Shown here in pieces: positions 8,508 to 17,612 of a stretch of 64,000 nt of DNA. The position numbers were made by a program, and so were the translations under genes. Below the pieces are notes generated by a model. It worked only from the letters and a program-made list of their open reading frames with translations. It had not been told where the DNA came from and searched no databases. The DNA is from Methyloceanibacter superfactus. GTDB taxonomy: Bacteria > Pseudomonadota > Alphaproteobacteria > Rhizobiales > Methyloligellaceae. The stretch is taken from NCBI RefSeq assembly GCF_001723305.1, contig NZ_LPWF01000024.1, positions 1-64,000 of the forward strand. Direction: 5' to 3'. Within the stretch, counting starts at the first letter, position 1, and each line of letters starts with the position of its first letter.

Positions 8508-10961
8508 GTGACCCGTCGCCGGCGCAAATCATCGTCACGAGAAAAGGCCGGGACGCCGGCTGCCGCCGCGGCGGAGCCGAAAAAGGGCCGAGCCCAAGGC
8601 GTGAGCGCCCCGCCCGCGAGGCCGAAGCGCTGGCTCTGGATCGCCGCCGGCCTCGCCGCCGTGCTCGTCATCGGCGCGGGGTTGGGCCTGCAATATATTG
8701 CGCGGAGCCCGACCGCGCCTGCGGCGCTCGAGCCCGGGATGCTCGCCTTCGTCGGCAGTGAGACCTGTATCGGCTGCCACCAAGAGGCGGGCAAGCTCTG
8801 GCATCCCTCGCAGCACGCCCACGCCATGGCGCATGCGAGCGAAGACACGGTGCTCGGCGATTTCGACGACGCGCGGTTCGACTATTTCGGCACCATTTCG
8901 CGCTTCTTCAAAAAGGACGGCAAGTTCTACGTCGAGACCGACGGACCCGACGGCACGCTGCAAAGCTTCGAGGTGAAATACACCTTCGGCCTCGAGCCCT
9001 TGCAGCAATATCTCATCGAATTTCCGGACGGCCGCGTGCAGGCGCTCACCATCGCCTGGGACAGCCGCACCAAGGAGGAGGGCGGTCAGCGCTGGTTCCA
9101 CCTCTATCCGGACGAGCATATCGGTCACGACGATCCGCTCCACTGGACCAAGCTGAACCAGAACTGGAACTTCATGTGCGCCGAGTGTCACTCGACCGGC
9201 GTTGCCAAGAATTACGATCTCAAGACCGGCCGTTTCGATACCACCTGGAAGGAGATCAGCGTCGGCTGCGAGGCGTGCCACGGCCAGGGCTCGGCCCACG
9301 TCGCCTGGGCGAAGGACTGGTCGCCCTTCGCCAAGAAGGACACTGCGCTCGGCCTGCTGGCGCGCTTCGACGAGCGATCCGGAGTCACCTGGACGCGCGC
9401 CACCGAGACCGGCCAACCCAAGCGCAGCGCCACGCCGGCGCGTTTGCGCAAAGAGGTCGAGATGTGCGGCCGCTGCCACGCCCGCCGCGGGATCGTCTCG
9501 GAAGACTTCGTGCCCGGGCGCTCCCTTTCGGACAGCCACGTCGTCTCGCTGATCGGCCGCGGCCTCTATCAGCCGGACGGCCAGATGCTGGACGAGGTCT
9601 ATAATTACGGCTCGTTCAAGCAGAGCAAGATGTTCGCCGCCGGGGTGACGTGCAGCGACTGCCACGATCCGCACAGCGCCAAGCTGAAAGCCAAGGGCGA
9701 TCAGGTCTGCTTGCAGTGCCACGCCGGCAGCTACGAGACGGTGGCGCACACCCATCACGAGGGCGACGCGGCGCCGTCCTGCGTCGCCTGCCACATGCCG
9801 GCGCGGACATTCATGGTCATCGACGAGCGCCACGATCACAGCTTCCGCGTGCCGCGCCCCGATCTCTCCGCGACGCTCGGCACCGACAATGCCTGCACCG
9901 ATTGCCACACGGACAAGTCGGCCCAATGGGCGGCCGCGGCGATCGAGGACTGGTACGGCCCGGAGCGCAAAGGCTTCCAGACCTTCGGGCCCGCTTTCCA
10001 TGCGGCATGGACCGGCGCCGGCGATGCGCCAACGCTGCTGTCTGCCGTGGCAGGCGATGCGGACGCCCCCGCCTTCGTCCGCGCCAGCGCGCTCGAGGAG
10101 CTCACGGCCTATCCGTCGCGGGAAACGGCGGCGCTCGTGCGCGAGGGGCTGGCGGATCCCGACCCGATGGTACGCATCGCCGCGCTCGACCATCTCGAGG
10201 CGGCGCCGCCGGCGCAACTTTGGCCGCTGGTCTCGCCGTTGCTCGACGATCCGGTGCGCGGCGTGCGCATCAAGGCAGCGTTCCTGCTCGGCGGTATCCC
10301 GCTCAAGGACCTGCCGGCCGCCGATCGCAACCGTCTGGCCCGCGCGGAAGGAGAGTTCGTCGCCGCGCAACTCCTCAATGGCGACAGGCCCGAGGCGCGC
10401 TCCTTGCTCGGCCGCTACTATTCACGCACCGGCGACATGCCGAAGGCGGAAGTCGAGTATCGGGCGGCGCTTGCCTTGAGCCCGCATTTCGCGCCGGCCG
10501 CAGTCAATCTCGCCGATCTCTACCGCCAGACTGGGCGCGACGCCGACGGCGAGGCGGTGTTGGTCGAGGCGCTGGAATTGTCACCGCAGGACGGCGGCCT
10601 GCATCACGCGCTGGGGCTGACGCTGGTGCGCCTCAAGCGCCCGGCCGAAGCCATCGAGCATTTACGCCGTGCGGCCGAGCTGGAGCCCGGTCGCGCCCGC
10701 TACGCCTATGTCTATGCGGTCGGCCTCGAGTCGATCGGCAAGCGCGACGAGGCCATCGCCGTGCTTGAGGACACTCTCAAGCGCCATCCGGGGGACCGCG
10801 AGAGCCTCATGGCCCTCATCAACTTCGCCCGTGCTGGCGGCGATTCCAAAACCGCGCTGCGCTATGCGGAAACGCTCGCCGAAATCGAGCCGGATAACGA
10901 GCCCCTGGCCGGATTGATCCAGCAATTGCGCGGCGAGATCGCCGGATCGCCCGGCAACTAG
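8508..10961 (+). CDS. Membrane-anchored octaheme cytochrome c with HEAT and TPR repeats
   Basis: 817 residues. A basic N-terminus is followed by a transmembrane segment (about 41-65), placing the rest in the periplasm. Eight CXXCH haem motifs start at Cys87, 224, 254, 320, 382, 401, 425 and 463 (CIGCH, CAECH, CEACH, CGRCH, CSDCH, CLQCH, CVACH, CTDCH), with many extra His residues for bis-His ligation. Residues about 495-600 look like HEAT repeats and 615-805 like tetratricopeptide repeats. Such proteins act in periplasmic electron transfer with the repeats as a docking platform; the redox partner is unknown. The start is GTG 8508. It ends four bases from the convergent NicO gene. Confidence 0.85.
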   Translation: MTRRRRKSSSREKAGTPAAAAAEPKKGRAQGVSAPPARPKRWLWIAAGLAAVLVIGAGLGLQYIARSPTAPAALEPGMLAFVGSETCIGCHQEAGKLWHPSQHAHAMAHASEDTVLGDFDDARFDYFGTISRFFKKDGKFYVETDGPDGTLQSFEVKYTFGLEPLQQYLIEFPDGRVQALTIAWDSRTKEEGGQRWFHLYPDEHIGHDDPLHWTKLNQNWNFMCAECHSTGVAKNYDLKTGRFDTTWKEISVGCEACHGQGSAHVAWAKDWSPFAKKDTALGLLARFDERSGVTWTRATETGQPKRSATPARLRKEVEMCGRCHARRGIVSEDFVPGRSLSDSHVVSLIGRGLYQPDGQMLDEVYNYGSFKQSKMFAAGVTCSDCHDPHSAKLKAKGDQVCLQCHAGSYETVAHTHHEGDAAPSCVACHMPARTFMVIDERHDHSFRVPRPDLSATLGTDNACTDCHTDKSAQWAAAAIEDWYGPERKGFQTFGPAFHAAWTGAGDAPTLLSAVAGDADAPAFVRASALEELTAYPSRETAALVREGLADPDPMVRIAALDHLEAAPPAQLWPLVSPLLDDPVRGVRIKAAFLLGGIPLKDLPAADRNRLARAEGEFVAAQLLNGDRPEARSLLGRYYSRTGDMPKAEVEYRAALALSPHFAPAAVNLADLYRQTGRDADGEAVLVEALELSPQDGGLHHALGLTLVRLKRPAEAIEHLRRAAELEPGRARYAYVYAVGLESIGKRDEAIAVLEDTLKRHPGDRESLMALINFARAGGDSKTALRYAETLAEIEPDNEPLAGLIQQLRGEIAGSPGN

Positions 10962-10965
10962 CGCC

Positions 10966-11688
10966 TCACGGAATGGCCTGCGTTCGCAGCAGCGTCCACA
11001 ACCCAAGCAGCACCACGAGCATCGCCCCGCCGATCTCCAGCATCCGCCCGAGACCGGCGCGAATACCCTCCGTCCGCGCCAGCACGGATAGCAACCGCGC
11101 GCGGAACAGCGTGGCGATGACCGCCACCGAGGCGATGGTGACGATCATCCCGGCCGCCATGGCGGCGGTCACGGCAAGTCCCGCCGCCAGGAGACCGCGC
11201 GCCAGCGCGTAGCTCAGAACGAAGGTGGTGAGCGGGCAGGGGATCAGCCCGGTGACGAAGGCGAGGGTCCGGCCGTCGCCGGCATGGACATGCTCGGTGC
11301 GCGCCGCCGAGCGCCAGAGCAGGAAGGCGCCGATGAGCACGATCAGCACGCCGCTCGCGATCTCGAATTGCGGCGTCCGGCCGCCCACCGCGAAGGCCTT
11401 GCTGATGACGGCGAAGCCGGCCAGCACGAGCAAGATGGCGAGGCCGACATGGGTCAGGGCCAGGATCGCGCCGTTGGCGATGCTCGCCAGCAGGCTGCCG
11501 GGCTGACCGAGATGGTAGGAAAACAGCACCGTCTTGCCGTGCCCCGGCATCAGCGCGTGGACGGCGCCGAACAGAATGGCGGCCCCCATCGCCACGGCGA
11601 TCGCCCAGGGGCTGCCATGGGCCACCTCGCCGAGTCCGCTGGCCATGCCGCCATAGAGCCAGCGCTGAAGGGCAACGATTTCCTGCAT
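10966..11688 (-). CDS. NicO-family nickel/cobalt transporter (RcnA-like)
   Basis: 240 residues with about six transmembrane segments. The family signature HALMPGHGKT (residues about 45-54) supplies the histidines that bind Ni or Co, and a second signature-like stretch FVTGLIPCPLTTFVLSYALA lies near the middle. A His-containing cytoplasmic loop (RTEHVHAGDG) between helices is typical of RcnA-type exporters. Efflux of Ni/Co is therefore more likely than uptake, but no RcnR-type repressor lies beside it. It converges on the octaheme cytochrome gene with a 4-base gap. Confidence 0.75.
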   Translation of the reverse strand: MQEIVALQRWLYGGMASGLGEVAHGSPWAIAVAMGAAILFGAVHALMPGHGKTVLFSYHLGQPGSLLASIANGAILALTHVGLAILLVLAGFAVISKAFAVGGRTPQFEIASGVLIVLIGAFLLWRSAARTEHVHAGDGRTLAFVTGLIPCPLTTFVLSYALARGLLAAGLAVTAAMAAGMIVTIASVAVIATLFRARLLSVLARTEGIRAGLGRMLEIGGAMLVVLLGLWTLLRTQAIP

Positions 11689-11784
11689 GCGAGCTGATGT
11701 GGCACGGCCCCATCAAGCGGGCAAGCGTGCGAATGCGCCTTCGCGACGCGTCTCAGCTCACGTCGGCGGAGGAGAGGCTACGGC

Positions 11785-12087
11785 CTAACGGAAGGGGCCG
11801 GAGGCCCAAGCCGGAACTGGCTGGTCGACGCCCGGTCCGGGGATCGGAATGGCGTTGCCGTAGTCGGAGACATGGCCGCCGTCGCCGCCGCTGCTGCTGT
11901 ACGGCATGGCGAGCGAGCTGCCCTGGAACTCGGGCAGAGCATAGACCGGGCCCAGGCCGTGGAACTCCGCGGCGCTGTCGGGGATATCCTGATCCTTGCC
12001 TTGAATCTCGAAGGCAGCCGCGCCGATCGGCGCCAAAGCCAATCCGGCGGCGCCGCAAAGCGCGAGGACGAGACCGAGATATTTCAT
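11785..12087 (-). CDS. Small secreted protein of unknown function
   Basis: 100 residues with a signal peptide (MKYLGLVLALCGAAGLALAP, cleaved near AAA-FE). The mature part is rich in Gly, Pro and Ser (PYSSSGGDGGHVSDYGNAIP, then PGPGVDQPVPAW) with no cysteines, and is probably disordered. GAGGGAA precedes the start. No family recognised. Upstream of it, about 230 bases to the glycosyltransferase at 12318 hold no supported gene. Confidence 0.55.
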   Translation of the reverse strand: MKYLGLVLALCGAAGLALAPIGAAAFEIQGKDQDIPDSAAEFHGLGPVYALPEFQGSSLAMPYSSSGGDGGHVSDYGNAIPIPGPGVDQPVPAWASGPFR

Positions 12088-12317
12088 GTGTTCCCTCTAA
12101 GCCGATTGTCTCAGCCGAAGCAATCTAACGCTGAATCGCGCCGAAAGCCAGGGCGCGATCCGGCTTTGTCCCTCGGGAGCCGCCAACCGTGGCCGCCCCG
12201 CAACAGTCCGGAGCGTGGCGGAAAATTGCGGCGGGGCCGCGGCTTTCGGCGGATTTTGCGCGCCCATCGCCGGCCATCTGTTCCGCTTGAGCCCGGACGC
12301 TGATACATCTCCGCGGC

Positions 12318-13444
12318 ATGGCGCCCCGCATCCTCTACGTCGTGACCGAAGACTGGTATTTCCTGTCGCACCGGCTGCCGATGGCCCGGGCGGCCAAGCG
12401 GCGGGCTATGAGGTCCATGTCGCCGCCCGGCTCAAGGACGGCCGTGCCGGCATCGAGGCGGAAGGCTTCACCGTCCATGCGCTCGATTGGAGCCGCGGCA
12501 GCCTCTCGCTCAGGGATAGCCTCGCCGCCATCCGTCAGCTCAGGCGCCTCTTCCACGCCGTGCAGCCCGCCATCGTCCATAATGTGTCGGTGAAGCCGGC
12601 CGTGCTCGGCTCGGCGGCGAGCCTTGGCCTGCCGCCCGTCATCGTCAACAGCCTGACCGGCGTCGGCTCGCTGTTCATCGGCGAAGCCAAGGTGAGCGGG
12701 CTCGCGCGCCGCGCCGTGCGCTTCGCCCTGGGGCATCTGCTGCGCCGGGAGAAGAGCTGGACCGTGGTACAGAACCCCGAGGACGGGGCCTTCGTACGCG
12801 AGCTCGGCGTGGCGCCGGACCATGTGGTCCTCATCCGGGGATCGGGCGTCGACACGGAGCGCCTGGTGCCGATGCCGGAGCCGCCGCCCCCGGTCACTTG
12901 CGCCTATGTCGGGCGCATGCTCACCGACAAGGGCGTGCCGGTGGTGATCGATGCCTTCTCGCGTCTGGCGAAGAAGGGGCTGACCATGCGGCTGCTGCTG
13001 GCCGGCGATTGCGACAAGGAGAACCCGGGCTCGCTGGCGCCGGAGCAATTGCGCGAATTCGCCAGCGCCTTCGGCATCGAGTGGCTCGGTCACGTGGCGG
13101 ATGTCCGCGAGGTCTGGCGCCAGGCGAATTTCGCCGTGCTCGCCTCGCGCCGGGAAGGCCTGCCCAAGAGCCTGCTCGAGGCGGCGGCTTGCGGCCGCGC
13201 CATGGTGGCGACCGACGCGCCGGGCTGCCGCGAGGATCGCCATCGACGCGTCACGGCGCTCACCGTGCCGGTCGACGATCCGGCGGCGCTCGCCGACGCC
13301 ATGGCGCGCATGGCGGAGGATCCGGCCATGCGCGAGAAATTCGGCAACGCGGCGCGCGCGCTGGTGGAGACGGAATTCTCCGCCGATGCCATCGGCCGCC
13401 AGACGGTCGCCTTGTACGATCGGGTCGTGGGCGCCAGCGGCTAG
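12318..13444 (+). CDS. Glycosyltransferase family 4 (GT-B) protein, with indels near 12398 and 13234-13248
   Basis: Transfers a sugar from a nucleotide donor to a lipid-linked or polysaccharide acceptor at the cytoplasmic face of the membrane. After correction it has 375 residues and starts MAPRILYVVTEDWYFLSHRL. The N-terminal acceptor domain includes KPAVLGSAASLGLPPVIVNS; the C-terminal donor domain has CAYVGRMLTDKGV and EGLPKSLLEAAACGRAMVAT. The first break is AAGCGGCGG (one G missing, about 12398), after which AAGYEVHVAARL resumes. A second, compensated pair turns the expected EIAIDGV into EDRHRRV (extra G about 13234, missing G about 13247). It heads the surface-polysaccharide block and faces the epimerase gene. 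Confidence 0.8.
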
Positions 13445-13454
13445 GCGCCGGCCA

Positions 13455-14383
13455 CTAGGTTCCGGCTTCGGCGCGCATCATGGCGACGATACCGTCATGG
13501 GTGGCGACGGACGGCTGCCAGCCGGTCGCCATGAGCTTCGCCGGATCGATGACGAACGCGCCCGAGACGCGCTCCCAGTCCGCCTCGCGGCCGAAGGACT
13601 TCATGATCTTCTTCACCGCGCCGGTGGGAACCTTCACCAGGTGAGGGGGCTTCCCGAGGCCCTCGCGCATGGCGCCGACCAGGTCGGCGACGCTGATGGG
13701 CTCGGCGTCGGCCACGAGAAAGGTCTCGTTCTGGGCGGCGTCGCTCTCCAGCACATGGCCGATGGCCGCGACGAGATTGTCGAGCGCAAGCAGCGAGCGG
13801 CGATTGTCGAGGCCGCCGAAGGGGAGCGGCATGGGCGTCTTGGCCAGCGTGGCGAGCGAGGCGATATTGCCTTTGACGCCTTTGCCGTAGACGACCGCCG
13901 GCCGCAACACCGTGTAGCCGACCCCGCTCGCGGCAAGCAGCCGCTCCGCGTCGAGCTTGGACCGGCCATAAGTGTCGGTGGGCTCGGGCGCGTCCGTCTC
14001 GGTGATGATGCTGTCCGCGGCGAGGCCCACTTGTGCCCGCACCGAGGACATGAATACCAACCGTTCGACCTTGCCCTTGGCTTGCGCGGCGAGCTCGCCA
14101 ACGGCGTCGGCGTGATGCGGTTATAGACGTCGTCGGTCAGGACACCGGGCGCGTGCGCGATGCCCGCCAGATGCACCACATGGGTCACGCCGTCGAGCAT
14201 CCCCGACCAGTCGGCGGCCGTGGCGAGATCCGGTAGCGCGACACGCTCCACCTCGGCGGCGGCGATGATCGCCGACGGATCGCGCGCCGCGGCGCGCACC
14301 TGAAAGCCTTGCGCCGCCAGCGCGGTGACCGCCTTGCGGCCGATGAAACCGGACGCGCCGGTGATGAGCACGCGCCGGGCCAT
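13455..14383 (-). CDS. NAD-dependent epimerase/dehydratase (extended SDR), frameshifted near 14114
   Basis: 309 residues when one base is restored. The Rossmann motif TGASGFIG (residues 8-15) binds NAD; the catalytic region shows SSVRA and Y-x-x-x-K (DTYGRSKLDAE), typical of UDP-hexose epimerases/dehydratases in polysaccharide synthesis. The frame breaks on the complement strand after NRI: one extra A gives NADAVGELAAQAKGKVERLV. It abuts the phosphoglycosyltransferase gene (stop 13455, next gene ends 14384), so the two are co-transcribed. Exact sugar unknown; GalE-like or WbpP/WbpV-like activity is possible. Confidence 0.8.
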
Positions 14384-15405
14384 CTAGCGTCCCCGCCCCA
14401 GATTGAACAGCACCAGCCCGGTGGCGACGAGGCCGAGGGCTAGCAGGATGAGATCGGCTGTGAGCGACCGGGACAGCGCGGCCACGACCGCCAGGACCAT
14501 GAGCCAAAGCCCGAGCGTAAATACGCGCAGCGTCACTTGCGGCACGCGCAAGCCTTGCGCCACGGCCCGCTGATAGAAATGAGACTTGTGGGCGGATAGC
14601 ACGGGCTCGCCGGCGAACAAGCGGCGGAAGAAGGTGATCGCCGCCTCGCTCAGCGTATAGAGCGCCAGCAGCAGCCCCGACACCAGATGGGCCTCCGCCA
14701 CCACGATCAGCAGGAAGGCGAGCAGGAGGCCGATCGGCAGGCTGCCCGCGTCGCCGAGAAAGATCTGCGCCGGATGCTTGTTGAACGCGGCGAAGCCGAG
14801 CGTGGCGCCGAGCAGCGCCAGCGCGAGCAGCCCGATGCTCGCCGGCACCGCGCCAAGCCCGGTGAGGATCACCACGCCGAGCGTCATCGGCACCACTTGC
14901 GCCACCGTCATCCAGTCGAGCCCGTCGAGGAAGTTGACGGCGTTGACGAGCCCCACCACGCCGATCACCAGCAACACGCGCTCCACGCTCGCGGGCAGCA
15001 TGTCGGGCAGCAGGCGGAAATCCTGCGGCAGCAGAAAGATCACCGCGGCGGCGACCAGAAGCTGCGCCACCAGGCGCCACGACACGGCGAGCGCATGGGC
15101 ATCGTCGAGCGCGCCGATGACGGTGAAGGCCGCAGCGCCGATCAGCACGGGCAGGAGATTGGGCGGCGGCACGGCGAGCCCGAGCAGCAGCACCCCGGCC
15201 ATGACGGCGAGCACCGAGGCCATAACGGCGAGGCCCGCGCCTTGGGGCGTCGGCGTCGCGTGCGACGAGCGCGCGTTCGGCTGGGCCAGCAGGTGACGGA
15301 TGAGCAGGGCTTCAGCACGAGGATCAGCGCGGCGCTGAGCCCGGCGCTGACGGCCAGCACGGCGGCCCAAGAGATAGCCCAAGAGACGAAATCGGCTTGC
15401 GGCAT
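14384..15405 (-). CDS. Polyprenyl-phosphate sugar-1-phosphate transferase (WecA/MraY family), frameshifted near 15308
   Basis: Integral membrane enzyme that starts glycan assembly by moving a sugar-1-phosphate to undecaprenyl phosphate. About ten transmembrane helices. Signature regions are GALDDAHALAVSWR (DD motif), NAVNFLDGLDWMT (N-x-x-x-F-x-DG) and FLGDAGSLPIG (GDAGS), all typical of the WecA/WbpL branch. The true start is at 15405 (MPQADFVSWAIS..). Near 15308 a C is missing in a C run on the coding strand, so LVLKP is followed by a wrong frame; restoring it gives LVLKPLLIRHLLAQPNARSS. 340 residues after correction. It follows the WbpM-like gene by four bases. Confidence 0.85.
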
Positions 15406-15409
15406 GTGC

Positions 15410-17374
15410 TCAGTGAAGCGTGCGCGAGGCGGGCTGCCACTCGCCCTTGGCGGGGGCGGCATGGACGGCGGTCGCGGGCACATAGCCCTCGACCGTGGCG
15501 CGGAGCATGTCGTGGAGCTCGCTCACATCGACGCTCTGAATCGCGTCCTCCAACCGCTCCAGCGCGGAGATCAGGTCGTCATAGGGCAGCACCGGCTCGG
15601 AGTTCTTGAAGATGCGCGGGTGGTTGGTGCCGGTGGTGTTCTCGCCGATCAGCAGCTCCTCGTAGAGTTTCTCGCCGCGCCGCAGGCCCACATATTCGAT
15701 GGCGATGTCGCCGTCGGGATGGGCCTCGTCGCGGACTTCGAGCCCCGACAGGCGGACCATGGTGCGGGCGAGATCGTCGATCTTCACCGGCGTGCCCATC
15801 TCCAGCACGAACACCTCACCGCCGGTGGCCATGGCGCCCGCCTGGATGACGAGCTGGGCGGCTTCCGGAATCGACATAAAGTATCGGATCACCTCGGGAT
15901 GGGTGACAGTCACCGGACCGCCGTCGCGGATCTGGTTGCGGAACAGCTTGACCACCGAGCCCGACGAATCGAGCACGTTGCCGAAGCGGACCATGGTGAA
16001 GATCGTGCGCGCGCCTTCCATGGCCAGCGCCTGCAGAATCAACTCGGCGAGGCGCTTGCTGGCGCCCATGATGTTGGTCGGGCGCACCGCCTTGTCGCTC
16101 GACACCAGCACGAAGCGCTCCACCCCGAGCTCCTTGGCGGCCTCGGCCACCACGAGCGTGCCGAACGTGTTGTTCTGCAAGCCGGCGAACGGGTTCACCT
16201 CGACGATGGGCACATGCTTGTAGGCGGCGGCGTGATAGATCACCTCGACGCCTTGCTCCTCGATGGTACGGGCGATGAGCTTGCGGTCGAGCACGGAGCC
16301 GAGCACCTGAACGATGGTGGTCTCGGGCGGCGGGTCGCCCTGCGCCTGCTTCGCCCGCTGCCGCTGCATCTCCTCGATCTCCATCGAGATCTCGTACAGC
16401 GCCACCTCGGAGAGCTCGAACAGGACGAGGGTCTTCGGCCCGAGTTGCAGCAATTGGCGCGTCAGCTCCGAGCCGATGGAGCCGCCGGCGCCGGTGATCA
16501 TCACCACCTTGTCCCGCACTTGGGCGGTGAGCAGCTCGATGTCGGGCGTAACCGGATCGCGGCCCAGCAAATCCTCCACGTCGATGGGACGCAGGTCGCT
16601 GATCTCGACGCGCCCGGAGGCAATCTCCTCTAGCGCCGGCAGCGTCTTCACCAGCACCGGATGGGACTCGAGCACCTTGAGCGCCAGGCGGCGTTCGCCG
16701 CGCAGCGCCGAAGGCGTGGCGAGCAGCACCTCCTTCACGTTCTCCTCGGCGATGACTTTGCCGATCTTCTCCGGCCGCACCACCTTGACCCCATGCACCA
16801 CCTGGCCGGCGAGCGACGGGTTCGAGTCGATGAAGGCGACGGTCCGGTAGGAGCCGGTCTCGTTCAGCGCGCGCAGAAGCTGGATGCCGATGGTGCCGGC
16901 GCCGTAGATGATGACGTTCTTCCGCTCGTCGAAGCTCACCGGCGTGAATTGCGGGGCGGATTTGAGCAGCATGGCGCCCGCCCATTGCCGGCTGAGACGG
17001 ATGAGGCCCGACGCGATGAGCGCATAGATCACCACCACCGAGCGCGGCTGACCTTGGACGCCGCTCATCAACACCACCAGCGCCCACATCACCGCGGCCA
17101 TGATCACCGCGGTATAGATGCGCGTGGTGCCCTCGGGCCCGATGAAGCGGGTGACGAGCTTGTAGAGCCCGCGCACGTAGAACACGAAGATGCCGACGAC
17201 GGGCGCCGCCAGCATGAGCAGGAAGATCTCCAGATCCTCCGGCACGTAGATTCGGCTGAGACGCAAGGAATAGGCGGCCCACAACGCGATGCTGAGCATC
17301 GCGAAGTCGTTCACGATCAGAAGCGTCCGCTTGAACCAGCGAGGACGCTCGATCAGCCAAACGGCTAGCGTCAT
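15410..17374 (-). CDS. Membrane-bound nucleotide-sugar 4,6-dehydratase/epimerase (WbpM/CapD/FlaA1-like)
   Basis: 654 residues. Four to five transmembrane helices (residues about 15-130) anchor two Rossmann domains. The first, non-catalytic, has YGAGTIGIQLL (near 175). The second has TGAGGSIGSEL (near 300) and the WbpM-type active site VSSDKAVRPTNIMGASKR, in which the usual SYK Tyr is replaced by Asp/Met-type residues. Family members convert UDP-GlcNAc to a 4-keto-6-deoxy sugar for O-antigen or exopolysaccharide. It is first in an operon with the WecA-like transferase and the epimerase on the same strand, which provides a coherent UDP-sugar pathway. The frame is intact. Confidence 0.9.
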   Translation of the reverse strand: MTLAVWLIERPRWFKRTLLIVNDFAMLSIALWAAYSLRLSRIYVPEDLEIFLLMLAAPVVGIFVFYVRGLYKLVTRFIGPEGTTRIYTAVIMAAVMWALVVLMSGVQGQPRSVVVIYALIASGLIRLSRQWAGAMLLKSAPQFTPVSFDERKNVIIYGAGTIGIQLLRALNETGSYRTVAFIDSNPSLAGQVVHGVKVVRPEKIGKVIAEENVKEVLLATPSALRGERRLALKVLESHPVLVKTLPALEEIASGRVEISDLRPIDVEDLLGRDPVTPDIELLTAQVRDKVVMITGAGGSIGSELTRQLLQLGPKTLVLFELSEVALYEISMEIEEMQRQRAKQAQGDPPPETTIVQVLGSVLDRKLIARTIEEQGVEVIYHAAAYKHVPIVEVNPFAGLQNNTFGTLVVAEAAKELGVERFVLVSSDKAVRPTNIMGASKRLAELILQALAMEGARTIFTMVRFGNVLDSSGSVVKLFRNQIRDGGPVTVTHPEVIRYFMSIPEAAQLVIQAGAMATGGEVFVLEMGTPVKIDDLARTMVRLSGLEVRDEAHPDGDIAIEYVGLRRGEKLYEELLIGENTTGTNHPRIFKNSEPVLPYDDLISALERLEDAIQSVDVSELHDMLRATVEGYVPATAVHAAPAKGEWQPASRTLH

Positions 17375-17441
17375 GACGGCCGACCCCGCTCCGGACCTAA
17401 ATCCACCCCAAGACGTTCACGCCCAAGACGCTCATGCGCAT

Positions 17442-17484
17442 CATGACGGTCATGCACATAGGGCAAGAAGATCATGCACATAGG
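17442..17484. repeat. Short direct and inverted repeats in a divergent intergenic region
   Basis: TCATGCACATAGG occurs at 17450-17462 and again at 17472-17484, a period of 22 bases (about two helical turns). The first copy is fused to the inverted repeat CATGAC-G-GTCATG (17442-17454). The region lies about 70 bases upstream of the WbpM-like gene start, between it and the TRAP binding-protein gene on the other strand. The phasing suggests an operator for a dimeric regulator, but no regulator is identified. Confidence 0.4.
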
Positions 17485-17612
17485 AAGAGTGCGCTGAACC
17501 ATAACCGAAGCCTTTGGCAAACGGAAGCAAGGGGACGGGGCCGTGAGGGCGCCCGCGCATGGGCTTTGAGGTCTCATGGCCTTCCGGTAAAGCTCATGGA
17601 GGCTTCCGGCGA

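Noticed and set aside
8535..10370. 611-codon open frame on the minus strand
   Set aside because: It is antisense to the octaheme cytochrome. The plus-strand frame has eight CXXCH motifs and repeats; the antisense translation is Arg/Ala/Val-rich with no family features, a usual by-product of high GC.
14687..16633. 648-codon open frame on the plus strand
   Set aside because: It lies opposite the WecA-like and WbpM-like genes. Its His/Arg/Gln/Asp-rich translation is typical of an antisense shadow, and the minus-strand genes carry complete motifs.
17373..17483. Short His-rich open frame (QDVHAQDAHAHHDGHAH)
   Set aside because: Only 36 codons, no ribosome binding site, overlaps the start of the WbpM-like gene, and its His richness comes from the repeated CATG/CACA elements that I annotate as a possible operator.
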